64,000 nucleotides of DNA from the NCBI GenBank assembly GCA_963795555.1, contig CAWCHZ010000001.1:294423-358422 (forward strand). Reading direction: 5' to 3'. Origin of the DNA: CAWCHZ01 sp963795555. GTDB lineage: Bacteria > Actinomycetota > Thermoleophilia > Solirubrobacterales > Solirubrobacteraceae. The notes under the pieces were generated by a model. That model was not told where the DNA came from. It saw only the letters and a program-made list of their open reading frames with translations, and made no database searches. Both the position numbers and the translations under genes were made by a program. This document shows, in pieces, positions 33,955 through 43,031 of the stretch (the first letter of the stretch is position 1; every line of letters begins with the position of its first letter).

Positions 33955-34608
33955 TCACTCGGCGGGAGTCGGGCCGGCGATCCGGTTGCCGGGGGCGCGC
34001 AGCTCGTGTGTGCGGCCGGCGTGCGCATCGTGCGCACGCGTGGGGCGCGCGTCGTCGACGCGGCTGTGCGCGGTGCCCGGCGACGGATGCTCGAGGAACA
34101 GCACACGGTGGCGTCCCACGACGATCTCGTCGCCGTGGTGCAGCTCGCTCCATTCGACGCGCTCGTCGTTGACCCAGACGCCGTTGAGGCTGCGATCGTC
34201 GAGCACGCGCACGCCGTCGGCCTGGCGCACGATCAGGGCGTGCCGGCGCGAAACGGTCGGATCGTCGAAGCGCACGTCGGCGACGAGGCTGCGGCCGATC
34301 CGCGTCCATTCGCGCTTGAGGGCGACCACCACGACGCTGCCGTCCTCCTGATAGGCGAGATACTGGCCCGGCTCGCCCAGCTGTTCGTGGACGGTCGTGA
34401 ACCAGTCATCGCCCTGCACCGTCGCCTCGGCGCCGATCCGCGCCTCGAAGGTCGACGTGAACAGCGAGGCCCGTTCGAACTCCCGTCCATCGCACGATGG
34501 GCAGGCGGGCAGCGTGTCGGCCGCGGCGAGGGAGACCATGTACCCGCAACCCTGGCAGCGAAAGGAGCCAATGCCAGCGAGGGTGCCCGACATCACGGCA
34601 GGATGCAT
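33955..34608 (-). CDS. Zinc-ribbon plus FHA-domain protein
   Basis: A 217-residue cytoplasmic protein. A four-Cys zinc ribbon (C18, C21, C36, C39) is followed by an FHA phosphothreonine-binding domain (about 95-175). The FHA core residues are visible: IGRSLVADVRF, DDPTVSRRHALIVRQADGVRVLDDRSLNGVWVNDERVE and LHHGDEIVVGRHRVLFLE. The tail is Arg/His-rich and disordered. FHA proteins read Ser/Thr-kinase signalling; no kinase is in the window. It is upstream of parA on the same strand, 90 nt apart, and divergent from a small zinc-motif gene. The ATG has GGAGGA nearby; ATG 34593 is an alternative. Confidence 0.85.
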   Translation of the reverse strand: MHPAVMSGTLAGIGSFRCQGCGYMVSLAAADTLPACPSCDGREFERASLFTSTFEARIGAEATVQGDDWFTTVHEQLGEPGQYLAYQEDGSVVVVALKREWTRIGRSLVADVRFDDPTVSRRHALIVRQADGVRVLDDRSLNGVWVNDERVEWSELHHGDEIVVGRHRVLFLEHPSPGTAHSRVDDARPTRAHDAHAGRTHELRAPGNRIAGPTPAE

Positions 34609-34630
34609 GTCTTGTCCTCCACGAGCTGAC

Positions 34631-34663
34631 AGCGTGCCGCGGCAGCACGCTCACCGGACTATA
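34631..34663 (-). promoter_or_regulatory. FHA gene promoter and leader hairpin
   Basis: On the minus strand TATAGT (plus-strand ACTATA, 34658-34663) is a good -10. In the leader, AGCGTGC and GCACGCT form a 7-bp stem (34631-34651). TTGGCG about 15 nt upstream of the -10 could be the -35. Confidence 0.4.
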
Positions 34664-34783
34664 CCCGGGTGGTCAATGCGCCAATCAGGCGACCCGCGGA
34701 CGCTCCCGGCGGGCGCAGCCAGCGGGGCCGGATTGGACGGTTGGCAGGCAGGAGCGGGCCCGGCGGCCGCGAATCCAGGGCTC

Positions 34784-35068
34784 ATGACATCCGCGCTGCG
34801 CAAGGTCGTGGGCCTCGATGTCCGCAAGGTCGTCTCGCTCGAGCGCCAGCTGCTGCTGCGCAGCGTCAGCGACCTCGACGCCGGACGCGCCCGCTGTCAG
34901 GACTGCCGTCGCACGCCGTTGGTCGGCGAGCGCATCCACCGTTACGCCGACGGCCGCGCGCTCTGCGAGCTGTGCGGTCGCCGCCGCAAGGAGGCGCCGC
35001 TGGACTCCGAGCTGGTCCGCGGCAGCGAGCACGGCGGCGCGGTGCGTCTGATGAAGCACGCCGCCTAG
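34784..35068 (+). CDS. Small protein with paired CxxC motifs, unknown function
   Basis: I cannot name this 94-residue protein. A basic N-terminal helix (ALRKVVGLDVRKVVSLERQLLLRSV) is followed by two CxxC pairs (C38/C41 and C61/C64) that should bind one zinc, in the pattern CQDCRRTPLVGERIHRY...ALCELCGRRRKE. This is the treble-clef style of LIM/RING-like or 'zinc-ribbon' adaptors. The spacing and strongly G/C-ending codons support a real gene. It diverges from the FHA gene. ATG 34784 is the first start that keeps the basic helix. A nucleic-acid or protein-binding adaptor is possible. Confidence 0.7.
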   Translation: MTSALRKVVGLDVRKVVSLERQLLLRSVSDLDAGRARCQDCRRTPLVGERIHRYADGRALCELCGRRRKEAPLDSELVRGSEHGGAVRLMKHAA

Positions 35069-35166
35069 CGCGCGCGGCAGAGAGCTTCGCGCAGACCCGC
35101 CGGCGGCTCGCGGGAGCGAGCTCGCGCACCCGCCCAGCGGCCCGCGGGCCGGCGCGAGAGGGCCAG

Positions 35167-35172
35167 TAGACT
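35167..35172 (+). promoter_or_regulatory. -10 box of the SRPBCC gene
   Basis: TAGACT ends 9 nt before GTG 35182. Confidence 0.42.
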
Positions 35173-35181
35173 CTCGCCGCC

Positions 35182-35679
35182 GTGGACCCCTTAACCGTGA
35201 ACGTCTCGATCGCCCGACCGCGCGAGCAGGTCTTCGAGTACCTCGCCGACATCGCCAACCATCCCGAGTTCCTCGACCACTACCTCACCGATTGGCGCCT
35301 CACGCGCGAGGATTCCTACGGGCGTGGGGCGGGGGCGCGCTTCCGCATCCAGGCGCCGCTGAGCCGCTACTGCTGGGCGGACTTCACGCTGACCGAGGTC
35401 GAGCCGCCGTTTCGCCTCGTGGAGGTCGGGCGGGGAGGCAAGTCCAATCGCATCCGCTTCCTCTCGACCTACACGCTGAGCCCCGGCCCGGGCGGCATGA
35501 CGCGCCTCGAGTGGACGTTGGAGAGCGACCCGCCGCGCCTGAGCGATCGCCTGATGGAGGCGCTGCTCTGGCAGCGCGCGTGGTGGCGGCGCAAGAGCGC
35601 TCGCGCGCTGCGGCGGCTGCGTTCGATCCTCGAGCAGGACGAGGGCCGCGGGCGGCGCGCGACCGTCGCCGGCCGCTGA
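35182..35679 (+). CDS. SRPBCC (START/Bet v1-like) family protein
   Basis: A 165-residue predicted hydrophobic-ligand-binding protein or aromatase/cyclase-like protein. The fold is suggested by VNVSIARPREQVFEYLADIANHPEFLDHYLTDWRL, followed by beta strands ending RIRFLSTYTLSPGPGGMTRLEWTLES and a long C-terminal helix. The last ~30 residues are highly basic. It begins at GTG, after a TAGACT box. No biosynthetic cluster surrounds it, so the ligand is unknown. Confidence 0.8.
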   Translation: MDPLTVNVSIARPREQVFEYLADIANHPEFLDHYLTDWRLTREDSYGRGAGARFRIQAPLSRYCWADFTLTEVEPPFRLVEVGRGGKSNRIRFLSTYTLSPGPGGMTRLEWTLESDPPRLSDRLMEALLWQRAWWRRKSARALRRLRSILEQDEGRGRRATVAGR

Positions 35680-35687
35680 CCAGCGGG

Positions 35688-35693
35688 TACACT
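35688..35693 (+). promoter_or_regulatory. -10 box of the lipoprotein gene
   Basis: TACACT ends 9 nt before ATG 35703. Confidence 0.45.
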
Positions 35694-35702
35694 GCCGCCG
35701 CG

Positions 35703-36332
35703 ATGCGCCCGGTCTCGTCGTACCCTGTCTCGCCCTGGCTGCGCCATGCCCCGCGCCGGGTGCCGCTGGCGGCGCTGCTCTGCGCGCTGGCGGCGCTGGC
35801 GGTCGGCTGCGGGCGCAATCCCAGCGACGGCTCCTCCTTGAGCCCTCACGCCAGCGAGGCTCAGCTCGGCAGCGGCACCTACGTGCGCATCGACGATCTC
35901 CAGTACCAGGTGCAGATATCGCGCCTGCTCAATCCGAACGATCCCGAGGACCGCGCCTACTTCCTCGGCCTGTCACCAAGCCAGCTGCAGCTGCAGCCCG
36001 GGCAGGCTTGGTTTGGCGTCTGGATGCTGATCCGCAACGAGACGCCCCACTCGCGCTACAACGCGGTCGACTTCGAGATCACCGACACCCAGGGCGAGGT
36101 CTTCCGCCCGGTCGCCCTGCCGGCGAGCAACCAATTGGCCTACGAGTCGGCCAAGGTACTCGCGCTGCAGAGCTACCCGACCCCTGAGAGCCCCGCCGCG
36201 CTGGGCCCCGTTGGCGGCTCGCTGATCCTCTTCAAGGTGACCGACGCGGCGCTCCAGAACCGCCCGATGCAGCTGATCGTGCGTGGACGCGGCGCGCCGG
36301 TCGACAGCGGCATCTTCAACCTCGACGTCTGA
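35703..36332 (+). CDS. Predicted lipoprotein of unknown function
   Basis: A 209-residue exported lipoprotein. A basic n-region and hydrophobic segment (PLAALLCALAALAVGC) end in the lipobox LAVGC near residue 37. The mature domain has alternating hydrophobic residues typical of an immunoglobulin-like beta sandwich of the DUF4352 kind (YVRIDDLQYQVQISRLL, then WFGVWMLIRNETPHSRYNAVDFEITDTQGEVFRPV, and an end GGSLILFKVTDAALQNRPMQLIV). The family assignment is tentative. It sits just before the MarP-like protease gene but has its own -10 box. Confidence 0.75.
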   Translation: MRPVSSYPVSPWLRHAPRRVPLAALLCALAALAVGCGRNPSDGSSLSPHASEAQLGSGTYVRIDDLQYQVQISRLLNPNDPEDRAYFLGLSPSQLQLQPGQAWFGVWMLIRNETPHSRYNAVDFEITDTQGEVFRPVALPASNQLAYESAKVLALQSYPTPESPAALGPVGGSLILFKVTDAALQNRPMQLIVRGRGAPVDSGIFNLDV

Positions 36333-36406
36333 GTCGCGCGACGCCGCCGAGTCGGCCCCAGCCCACCAGGGGGAGGCACGGCGAGCGGGGCCGGTGAGGC
36401 GCGGCG

Positions 36407-36445
36407 CGGGCCGGCGGTGCGGGCCGGCGGCGCGGGCCGGCGGTG
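36407..36445. repeat. Three 13-bp tandem repeats before marP-like gene
   Basis: CGGGCCGGCGGYG is repeated three times in the 137-nt intergenic stretch. The unit is not a multiple of three and lies outside any gene. Confidence 0.65.
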
Positions 36446-36454
36446 CGCGCCAGC

Positions 36455-36460
36455 TAGGCT
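36455..36460 (+). promoter_or_regulatory. -10 box of the MarP-like gene
   Basis: TAGGCT ends 9 nt before ATG 36470. Confidence 0.42.
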
Positions 36461-36469
36461 CGGCACGCC

Positions 36470-37615
36470 ATGACGACGCTCGATTGGGCAATCGTCGCGT
36501 TCACCGTGCTGCTCGCCACCTACGGTTACCTGCAGGGCTTCATCGTCGGCGCGCTGACGCTGGTCGGGTTCGTCGGCGGGGCGCTGCTCGGCGGCCGGCT
36601 GGCGCCCGCGGTGCTGCACGGCGGGTCGCATTCACCCTACGCACCGCTGTTTGGGCTGGGTGGCGCGCTGCTGCTCGGCTCGCTGCTCGCGGCGGGGCTG
36701 GAGGGGCTGGGCATCGTGTTGCGCACGCATCTGCGCCTGCCGATGCTGGGCGTCGCCGATGGGCTGCTGGGCGGCGTGCTGACCGCCTGCGTGGCGCTGA
36801 TGCTCGCCTGGATCCTCAGCGCGGTGGCGCTGCAGTCGCTCGGCGCGCCGGCGCTGCGCACCGACATCCAGCGCTCGGCGATCCTGCGCAGCCTCAATTC
36901 GATCCTGCCGCCGTCGGGCCCGCTGCTCAACGCGCTCGCCCGCTTCGATCCGCTGCCGCAGCTGCCGGGGCGCGTGCCGATCGCGCCGCCCAGCGCGGCG
37001 GTGCTGCGCGCCGGGCCGCTGCGCGCCGCGGCGCGCAGCGTCGTGCGCGTGACCGGGACGGCCTGCGGGCTTGGTGTGGAGGGATCGGGCTGGGTGGTCG
37101 CTCCGGGCGTGGTCGTCACCAACGCCCACGTCGTCGCGGGAGAATCCGATACGACCGTGCAGCTCGGCGGCGTCGGGCCGCGACTGAGCGCGCAGGTGAT
37201 CGCCTTCGACGTTCACAACGACATCGCGGTCCTGCATGCCCCCGCGCTGTCGGCGCTGCCGCTGACGCTCGCCGCCGTCGCGCCCGCCGGCACCGCGGGC
37301 GCCGTCATCGGCTATCCAGAGAACGGCCCGCTGGTCATCGGCGCGGCTCGTCTGGGCGCCGAGCAGCCGGTGCTGACCCAGGACGCCTACGGACAGGGAC
37401 CGGTGCGCCGCGAGATCGTGCCGCTGCGCGCGCGGGTGCGTCCTGGCAACAGCGGAGGCCCCGTTGTCGACGCGCACGGACAGGTCGTCGCGACGGTCTT
37501 CGCCGCTCGCGTCGGTCCCGGTCCCGACGCCGGCTTCGCCGTGCCCGACGACGTCCTGCGCGCCGATCTGCTGCACGCGCAAGGGCCGGTGGGCACCGGC
37601 TCCTGCGCAAGCTGA
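36470..37615 (+). CDS. MarP-like membrane serine protease (CvpA + trypsin-like domain)
   Basis: A 381-residue protein with a CvpA-like N-terminal membrane domain (four hydrophobic helices, about 1-150) and a periplasmic chymotrypsin-like protease. The catalytic triad is His220 (TNAHVV), Asp251 (NDIAVLH) and Ser328 (GNSGGPVV). This architecture matches Mycobacterium MarP (Rv3671c), which supports acid and oxidative stress survival by cleaving a peptidoglycan hydrolase. The two Cys near residues 198 and 379 could form the redox-sensing disulfide known in MarP, but I infer this only from position. It is upstream of topB and probably transcribed separately. Confidence 0.9.
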   Translation: MTTLDWAIVAFTVLLATYGYLQGFIVGALTLVGFVGGALLGGRLAPAVLHGGSHSPYAPLFGLGGALLLGSLLAAGLEGLGIVLRTHLRLPMLGVADGLLGGVLTACVALMLAWILSAVALQSLGAPALRTDIQRSAILRSLNSILPPSGPLLNALARFDPLPQLPGRVPIAPPSAAVLRAGPLRAAARSVVRVTGTACGLGVEGSGWVVAPGVVVTNAHVVAGESDTTVQLGGVGPRLSAQVIAFDVHNDIAVLHAPALSALPLTLAAVAPAGTAGAVIGYPENGPLVIGAARLGAEQPVLTQDAYGQGPVRREIVPLRARVRPGNSGGPVVDAHGQVVATVFAARVGPGPDAGFAVPDDVLRADLLHAQGPVGTGSCAS

Positions 37616-37673
37616 GCGCGCTGTCAGCGCCCCCGGCGCCTTCGCCGGACCGGCTGCCGCCTGACCGCCGCGC

Positions 37674-37679
37674 TACCCT
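37674..37679 (+). promoter_or_regulatory. -10 box of topB
   Basis: TACCCT ends 9 nt before ATG 37689. Confidence 0.4.
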
Positions 37680-37688
37680 GCCTGCCTC

Positions 37689-39902
37689 ATGTCCAAGACG
37701 CTCGTCATCGCGGAGAAGCCGTCGGTCGGTCGCGATCTCGCGCGCGTGCTGCCCGGCCCATTCGAAAAGCATGAGGGCTACCTCGAGGGCCGCGAGCACG
37801 TCATCACCTGGGCTGTCGGCCATCTCGTCCAGCTGGCCGAGCCGGAGGAGTACGACGCCCGCTACAAGCGTTGGCGCATGGCCGATCTTCCGATCGTGCC
37901 GGAGCGCTTCCGCCTCGTCGTGCGCGACGAGCGCTCCAAGAAGCAGATGTCGGTCGTCACGCGCCAGCTCAAGCGCGATGACACCACCGAGGTCGTGAAC
38001 GCCTGTGACGCCGGTCGCGAGGGTGAGCTGATCTTCGCTTACCTCTATGAGAAGGCGGGCGCCAAGAAGCCGGTCAAGCGCCTCTGGCTGTCGTCGATGA
38101 CCGCCGAGGCGATCCGCAGTGCGTTCGCCGAGCTGCGCCCGGGCGCGGAGCTGGCGTCGCTCGAGGCGGCGGCCCGCTCGCGCAGCGAGGCGGACTGGAT
38201 CGTCGGCATGAACGCGACCCGCGCCGCCACGATCCGCCTGCGCTCATCGTTCGACGGGGCGGTCTCGCTGGGTCGCGTGCAGACGCCGACGCTGGCGATC
38301 GTGGCGCGGCGCGAAGAGGAGATCCGCGCCTTCAAGCCCGAGCCCTACTGGCTGGTCGATGCCACCTTCGCCGCCAGCGGCGAGCGCGTCTACGAGGGCC
38401 GCTATCACGCCGGCTCCAAGCCGCGCATCGCCAGCGCTGCCGAGGCTGAGGCGGTCGTGCGCGCCTGCAGCGGCGTCGATGGCCTGATCACCAAGCTCGA
38501 GCGCACGCGCAAGCAGGAGCGCGCGCCGCTGCTGTACGACCTCACCTCGCTGCAGCGCGACGCCAACACGCGCTATGGGTTCTCGGCGCGCCGTACGCTC
38601 GGCGCTGCCCAGAAGCTCTACGAGGAGCACACGGCGATCACCTATCCCCGCACCAGCTCGCGCTTCCTGACGCGCGACATCGTGCCTGAGATCAAGCCCA
38701 CCGCCGAGCTGGTCGGCCACAATCGCGCCTACGCGCCGGGTGCCGCCTACGTCACCGGCCTCGACGTCCTCCCGCTGGGCCGCATCGTCGACGACGCCAA
38801 GGTCCAGGATCACCACGCGATCATCCCGACGCGCAGCCGTCACGACCTGTCGCGGATGAAGGAGGACGACCTCAAGATCTACGACCTCGTCGCCCGGCGC
38901 TTCCTGGCGGCCTTCCATCCCGACGCGGTGTTCGAGAACACGCGCGTCGACACGACCGTCGCCGAGCACGTCTTCCGCACGCGCGGGCGCGTGCTGATCG
39001 TCCCCGGCTGGCGCGGCGTCTATGGCGAGCTTGCCGACGGCGACACGCGCGAGGACGACGAGGGCCGCGAGCAGGAGCTGCCCCGGCTCGAGCACGACGA
39101 GCAGGTGCAGACGCGCGAGCTGGTCGTGCTCGACAAGGAGACCAAGCCGCCGCGGCGCTACACCGACGCCTCGCTGCTGGCCGCGATGGAGACCGCCGGC
39201 AAGCTGGTCGACGATGAAGAGTTGCGTGAAGCGCTCAAGGAGTCGGGGATCGGCACGCCGGCGACCCGTGCCGCGATCATCGAGCGGCTGATCGACGTCG
39301 GCTACATCGAGCGCGACGGTCGCGCGCTCGTCTGCACCGAGAAGGGGCTCAACGTGGTGCGGCTGCTCGGCGAGCACCCGCTGACCTCGCCGGGCCTGAC
39401 CGGCGACTGGGAGCGGCGACTGGGCAGGATCGAGCACGGCGAGGAGTCGCGCAAGACGTTCATGGATGCGATCGCCGCCTTCGCGACCGACACCGTCGGC
39501 GAGCTGGACGCAAAGCTCAAGGACGTCCGCATTCCGCGCGCCAACCTCGGTCCGTGCCCGGTCTGTGGGCACGACATCGTCGAGAACCGCAAGGGCTACT
39601 CGTGCTGGGCGCGCGACGATCCGGGCTGCGGCTTTGTGATCTGGAAGTCCAAGGCCGGCAAGCAGCTGCCGGTCGCGGTGGCGCGCGAGCTGATCGCCAA
39701 GGGCCGCACCGAGCGGCCCGTGACCGGCTTCAAGGGCCGCAGCGGACGGTCGTTCCGCGCGCGCCTGGCCCTGATGCAGACTGACGAGGGCCGCTGGCGG
39801 GTCGAGTTCGACGAGCCCTGGGCTCGCGAGGGCGTCAAGCCGCCGGAGTCCGAGGCCGAGGTCGAGGTCACTGAGCCGGCGGCGCGCTCGGCGGCGGCCT
39901 AG
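37689..39902 (+). CDS. topB: DNA topoisomerase III (type IA)
   Basis: A 737-residue type IA topoisomerase that passes single strands and decatenates replication or recombination intermediates. The TOPRIM domain starts TLVIAEKPSVGRDLARVL and holds the metal site VNACDAGREGELIFAY. The active-site tyrosine is Tyr319 in ITYPRTSSRFL. A C-terminal zinc ribbon of the CPVCG...CWARDDPGCGF type lies near 620-650, followed by a topoisomerase-repeat-like region. The initial EKPSVG and lack of several TopA repeats favour TopB over TopA. It precedes the addBA pair, forming a recombination-repair cluster. Confidence 0.93.
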   Translation: MSKTLVIAEKPSVGRDLARVLPGPFEKHEGYLEGREHVITWAVGHLVQLAEPEEYDARYKRWRMADLPIVPERFRLVVRDERSKKQMSVVTRQLKRDDTTEVVNACDAGREGELIFAYLYEKAGAKKPVKRLWLSSMTAEAIRSAFAELRPGAELASLEAAARSRSEADWIVGMNATRAATIRLRSSFDGAVSLGRVQTPTLAIVARREEEIRAFKPEPYWLVDATFAASGERVYEGRYHAGSKPRIASAAEAEAVVRACSGVDGLITKLERTRKQERAPLLYDLTSLQRDANTRYGFSARRTLGAAQKLYEEHTAITYPRTSSRFLTRDIVPEIKPTAELVGHNRAYAPGAAYVTGLDVLPLGRIVDDAKVQDHHAIIPTRSRHDLSRMKEDDLKIYDLVARRFLAAFHPDAVFENTRVDTTVAEHVFRTRGRVLIVPGWRGVYGELADGDTREDDEGREQELPRLEHDEQVQTRELVVLDKETKPPRRYTDASLLAAMETAGKLVDDEELREALKESGIGTPATRAAIIERLIDVGYIERDGRALVCTEKGLNVVRLLGEHPLTSPGLTGDWERRLGRIEHGEESRKTFMDAIAAFATDTVGELDAKLKDVRIPRANLGPCPVCGHDIVENRKGYSCWARDDPGCGFVIWKSKAGKQLPVAVARELIAKGRTERPVTGFKGRSGRSFRARLALMQTDEGRWRVEFDEPWAREGVKPPESEAEVEVTEPAARSAAA

Positions 39903-39923
39903 CGCACGCCGCTCGGCGGGCCC

Positions 39924-42900
39924 GTGCCGCTAACGCTGCTGACCGGGCCGGCGAACTCGGCCAAGGCCGGCGCGATCCTCGCCGCCTATCGCGCCCGCCT
40001 GGCGCGCCAGCCGATCCTCGTCGTCCCGACCACCGGCGATCTGGCGCACTACCGGCGCGAGCTGGCCGCCGAGGGCGTCACGTTCGGTGCGCGCGTCGAG
40101 ACCTTCGCCGGTCTGATCGACGAGATCGCCGCGCGCTGCGAGTACCGCGCGCGGCGGGTCGGCGAGCACGTCCGCGAGCGCCTCGTCGCCCTGGCGATCG
40201 CCGGCGCCCGGCTGCGCACGCTCGCCGAAGCCGCTCAGAGCCCGGGCTTCGTCGGGGCCGCCGCCGCGTTCGTCGCCGAGCTCGAGCGTGCGCTGATCGA
40301 GCCGCAACGGCTGCGTGGCGCGCTGGCGGCGTGGGCCGGCGCGGACGCCGGGCGGCGAGCGCTGGCGCGCGAGCTGAGCGCGATCTACGGGGGCTACCAG
40401 GCCGCGCTGGGTCGGCTTGGGGTCCTCGACGCCGAGCTCTTCGCCTGGCGGGCGCTGGACACCCTGCGCACCAATCCCGGGCGGTGGGGGACGGCGCCGG
40501 TGCTCTTCTACGGCTTCGACGATCTGACGCCGCTGGAGCTCGACGCCGTCGAGACGCTCGCGCGGATCGTTGCCACCGACGTCGTCTTCGCGCTGCACTA
40601 CGAGGCCGGTCGCGTTGCCTTCGCCGGGCGGGCGGCGACCTTCGAGCGCCTGCGTCCGCTCGCCGAGCAGCACGAGCGGCTGCCGGCGCGCGCCGAGCAC
40701 TACGCGCCGCGCGCGCGGGCCGCATTGCACCACCTGGAGCGCGGCCTGTTCGAACAGGGCGCGGGCACGGATGGGCTTGCGGATCTGCGCCTCTGGGACG
40801 AGCCGCGGGCACGTCCGAGCGCGAACGGCGCGATCCGCCTGCTGGAGTCCGGGGGGGAGCGCGCGGAGATCGAGCTGGTCGGCGCCGAGCTGCTCGAGCT
40901 GCTGGCCGAGGGCATCCAGCCGGCGCAGATCGCGGTTGTCTTCCGCTCGCCTGCTCGCCATGCGCCGCTCGTCGCGCAGGTCTTCGGTGCGCTGGGGATA
41001 CCGCATGCCGTCCCGCAGGAGGTGATGCTCGCGCAGACCGCGCTGGGACGGGGGCTGCTTGGGCTGCTGCGCTGCGCGCAGTCGGCCGACGCCGCGGCCG
41101 ACGAGCTGCTGGCCTACCTGCGTGTCCCGGGCATCGTCGAAGACAGCGCGGCGCTCGACGAGCTCGAGGCCGGCCTGCGTCGCGCCGGCGCACGCTCGGC
41201 TCGCGCCGTCCGACGAGCCTGGGAGCGCAAGCAGCCTGCGCTCGCGGAGCTCGATGCCCTGCGCAACGCCTGCCGCGCTGGCGGCAGCGCGGCGCTCGAG
41301 GAGCTGCGCGCGCGGCTGCAGGCGATGTTCGCGGCGCCACGCCGGGGCTGCGCTGCGACGCTCACGAGTGACGAGCGGATCGACGCCGCGGTCGTCGCCC
41401 AGGCCTGCCGCGCGCTCGACGAGCTGATCGCCCTGGGGGTCGGCGAACCGCGCGCGCTCCCGCGCGGCGAGGACCTGCTTGGCTGGCTGGCGGGGCTGCG
41501 CATCGTCCAGGCGCCTCCCGCCGATGCCCGGGGCGTGCTGATCGCCGATCCGCTGGCGATCCGTGCGCGGCGCTTTCGCGTGGTCGTGCTCTGCGGACTG
41601 CAGGAGGGCGAGTTTCCGTGCCCAGCCAGCCCCGAGCCGTTCCTGCCGGCGGAGCGTCGACGCGAGCTGGCGCTCGCGTCAGGGCTGGTGCTCGCGGCTC
41701 ACGATGACCCGCTGCCCGACGAGCGCTTCCTGTTCTACGCCTGTGCGTCACGACCGACCGACCGGCTCTATCTGTCGTGGCGCAGCTCCGATGAGGAGGG
41801 CAATCCAAGCGCGCCGTCGTTCTTCGTCGAGGACGTGCGCGAGCTCTTCGACGAGCGCCTCTGGGCGACGCGCCGGCAACGACCCTTGGCGCAGGTGACC
41901 TGGGCGCCCGAGCAGGCACCGACGGCCGCCGAGCGCGCGCGTGCGCTCGCCGCGCGCGGTCCGCGCCGCGCCGCGCCGCCGCTTGGCCCGTTGCGCTCGC
42001 CGGCCGGGCTGGCTGCGCTCGCGCGACGGCCGCCGCTGTCGCCCGGGGCGCTCGAGGCCTTCGCCGACTGCCCGATCCGCTGGCTGGTGGAGCGGGTTCT
42101 GCGCCCGCGCGCCCTGCGGCCCGATGACGAGCCGCTGACGCGCGGCGCACTGGCGCATCGGCTGCTGCACGACACGCTGACGCAGCTGCGTGAGCGCACC
42201 GGCTCCGCGCGCATCCAGCGCGGGACGCTCGCCGAGGCCGAGCTGATCCTCGACGAGGCGATCGAGCGGGAGGTCGCGGCCCAGCGCTCGCCATCAGCGC
42301 CGGCCGCGGACGCCGCGCTGCGACGCCTGCGCGCCGATCTGCGCCGCTTCCTGCGCCGCGAGGCCGAGCGCGACGACGGGCTCGAGCCCCAGCGCCTCGA
42401 GCTCGACTTCGGCTTCGATGACGGCGAGCTGCCGGCGCTCGAGCTCGGCGACGGCCGCGTCCGCGTGCGTGGACGCATCGATCGGGTCGACGTCGACCGC
42501 GTCGGCGGCGGCGCTGTCGTGCGCGACTATAAATCCACGCGCGCCGAGCCCGTCGCGCGCTGGCAGCGCGACCGCCGGCTGCAGGTGGCGCTGTACATGC
42601 TTGCCGTCGAGCGCCTGCTGGAGATCCCTGTCATCGGGGGCGCCTACCAGCCGGTGCTCGTCGATCGCCCGGCGCGCGGACTGGGCTTGGCGGATACCGA
42701 TGGGGCTGGTGCTGGCGCTGGTGGGGGCGCTCGCGGGGGCGCCAATGACGCGCCAGGCGGGATCGCCAGCCTGCTGCCGGCCGAGGATCTTCGTGACGCT
42801 ACGAGCTTCCGCGAGCAGTTGGACATCGCTGAGCGCTGCGCCTGCGAGCTGGCCGCGGCGCTGGGGAGCGGTCGGCTCGAGCCGACCCCGCAGACGTGCA

Positions 42901-42956
42901 CTCCCAATGGCCGCGGCTGCGCCTATCCCGGCATCTGTCGCAGCGTGGACGGCTGA
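39924..42956 (+). CDS. addB: AddB-like subunit of a helicase-nuclease (PD-(D/E)XK)
   Basis: A 1010-residue protein resembling AddB, the Chi-recognition and nuclease subunit of AddAB. An inactivated SF1 helicase region is followed by a RecB-type nuclease domain (about 700-1005) with D868-Y-K870-S (VVRDYKST). Cysteines C716, C992, C999 and C1005 (DCPIRW, then CTPNGRGCAYPGIC) frame the nuclease as in the AddB [4Fe-4S] 'iron staple'. The N-terminal Walker A equivalent reads GPANSAKAG and lacks the canonical GK[S/T], so ATP hydrolysis here is doubtful. The start is GTG, 21 nt after topB. A short repeat separates it from addA. Confidence 0.88.
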   Translation: MPLTLLTGPANSAKAGAILAAYRARLARQPILVVPTTGDLAHYRRELAAEGVTFGARVETFAGLIDEIAARCEYRARRVGEHVRERLVALAIAGARLRTLAEAAQSPGFVGAAAAFVAELERALIEPQRLRGALAAWAGADAGRRALARELSAIYGGYQAALGRLGVLDAELFAWRALDTLRTNPGRWGTAPVLFYGFDDLTPLELDAVETLARIVATDVVFALHYEAGRVAFAGRAATFERLRPLAEQHERLPARAEHYAPRARAALHHLERGLFEQGAGTDGLADLRLWDEPRARPSANGAIRLLESGGERAEIELVGAELLELLAEGIQPAQIAVVFRSPARHAPLVAQVFGALGIPHAVPQEVMLAQTALGRGLLGLLRCAQSADAAADELLAYLRVPGIVEDSAALDELEAGLRRAGARSARAVRRAWERKQPALAELDALRNACRAGGSAALEELRARLQAMFAAPRRGCAATLTSDERIDAAVVAQACRALDELIALGVGEPRALPRGEDLLGWLAGLRIVQAPPADARGVLIADPLAIRARRFRVVVLCGLQEGEFPCPASPEPFLPAERRRELALASGLVLAAHDDPLPDERFLFYACASRPTDRLYLSWRSSDEEGNPSAPSFFVEDVRELFDERLWATRRQRPLAQVTWAPEQAPTAAERARALAARGPRRAAPPLGPLRSPAGLAALARRPPLSPGALEAFADCPIRWLVERVLRPRALRPDDEPLTRGALAHRLLHDTLTQLRERTGSARIQRGTLAEAELILDEAIEREVAAQRSPSAPAADAALRRLRADLRRFLRREAERDDGLEPQRLELDFGFDDGELPALELGDGRVRVRGRIDRVDVDRVGGGAVVRDYKSTRAEPVARWQRDRRLQVALYMLAVERLLEIPVIGGAYQPVLVDRPARGLGLADTDGAGAGAGGGARGGANDAPGGIASLLPAEDLRDATSFREQLDIAERCACELAAALGSGRLEPTPQTCTPNGRGCAYPGICRSVDG

Positions 42957-42964
42957 GCGCCGCG

Positions 42965-43018
42965 ATGGACGTCGTCAGCGCAAGACCGATGGGCATTGTC
43001 GGCGCAAGACCATCGTGA
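42965..43018 (+). repeat. Two 24-bp repeats forming a 17-codon frame before addA
   Basis: ATG 42965 opens MDVVSARP and MGIVGARP (two imperfect 24-bp units) then Ser-stop. Its TGA (43016-43018) overlaps a GTG, and the resulting six-codon frame ends in TGA overlapping the addA ATG (43032). This is the third junction with 24-bp units and a mini-ORF chained to the next start. Confidence 0.6.
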
Positions 43019-43031
43019 GCGCGCCGCGGCG

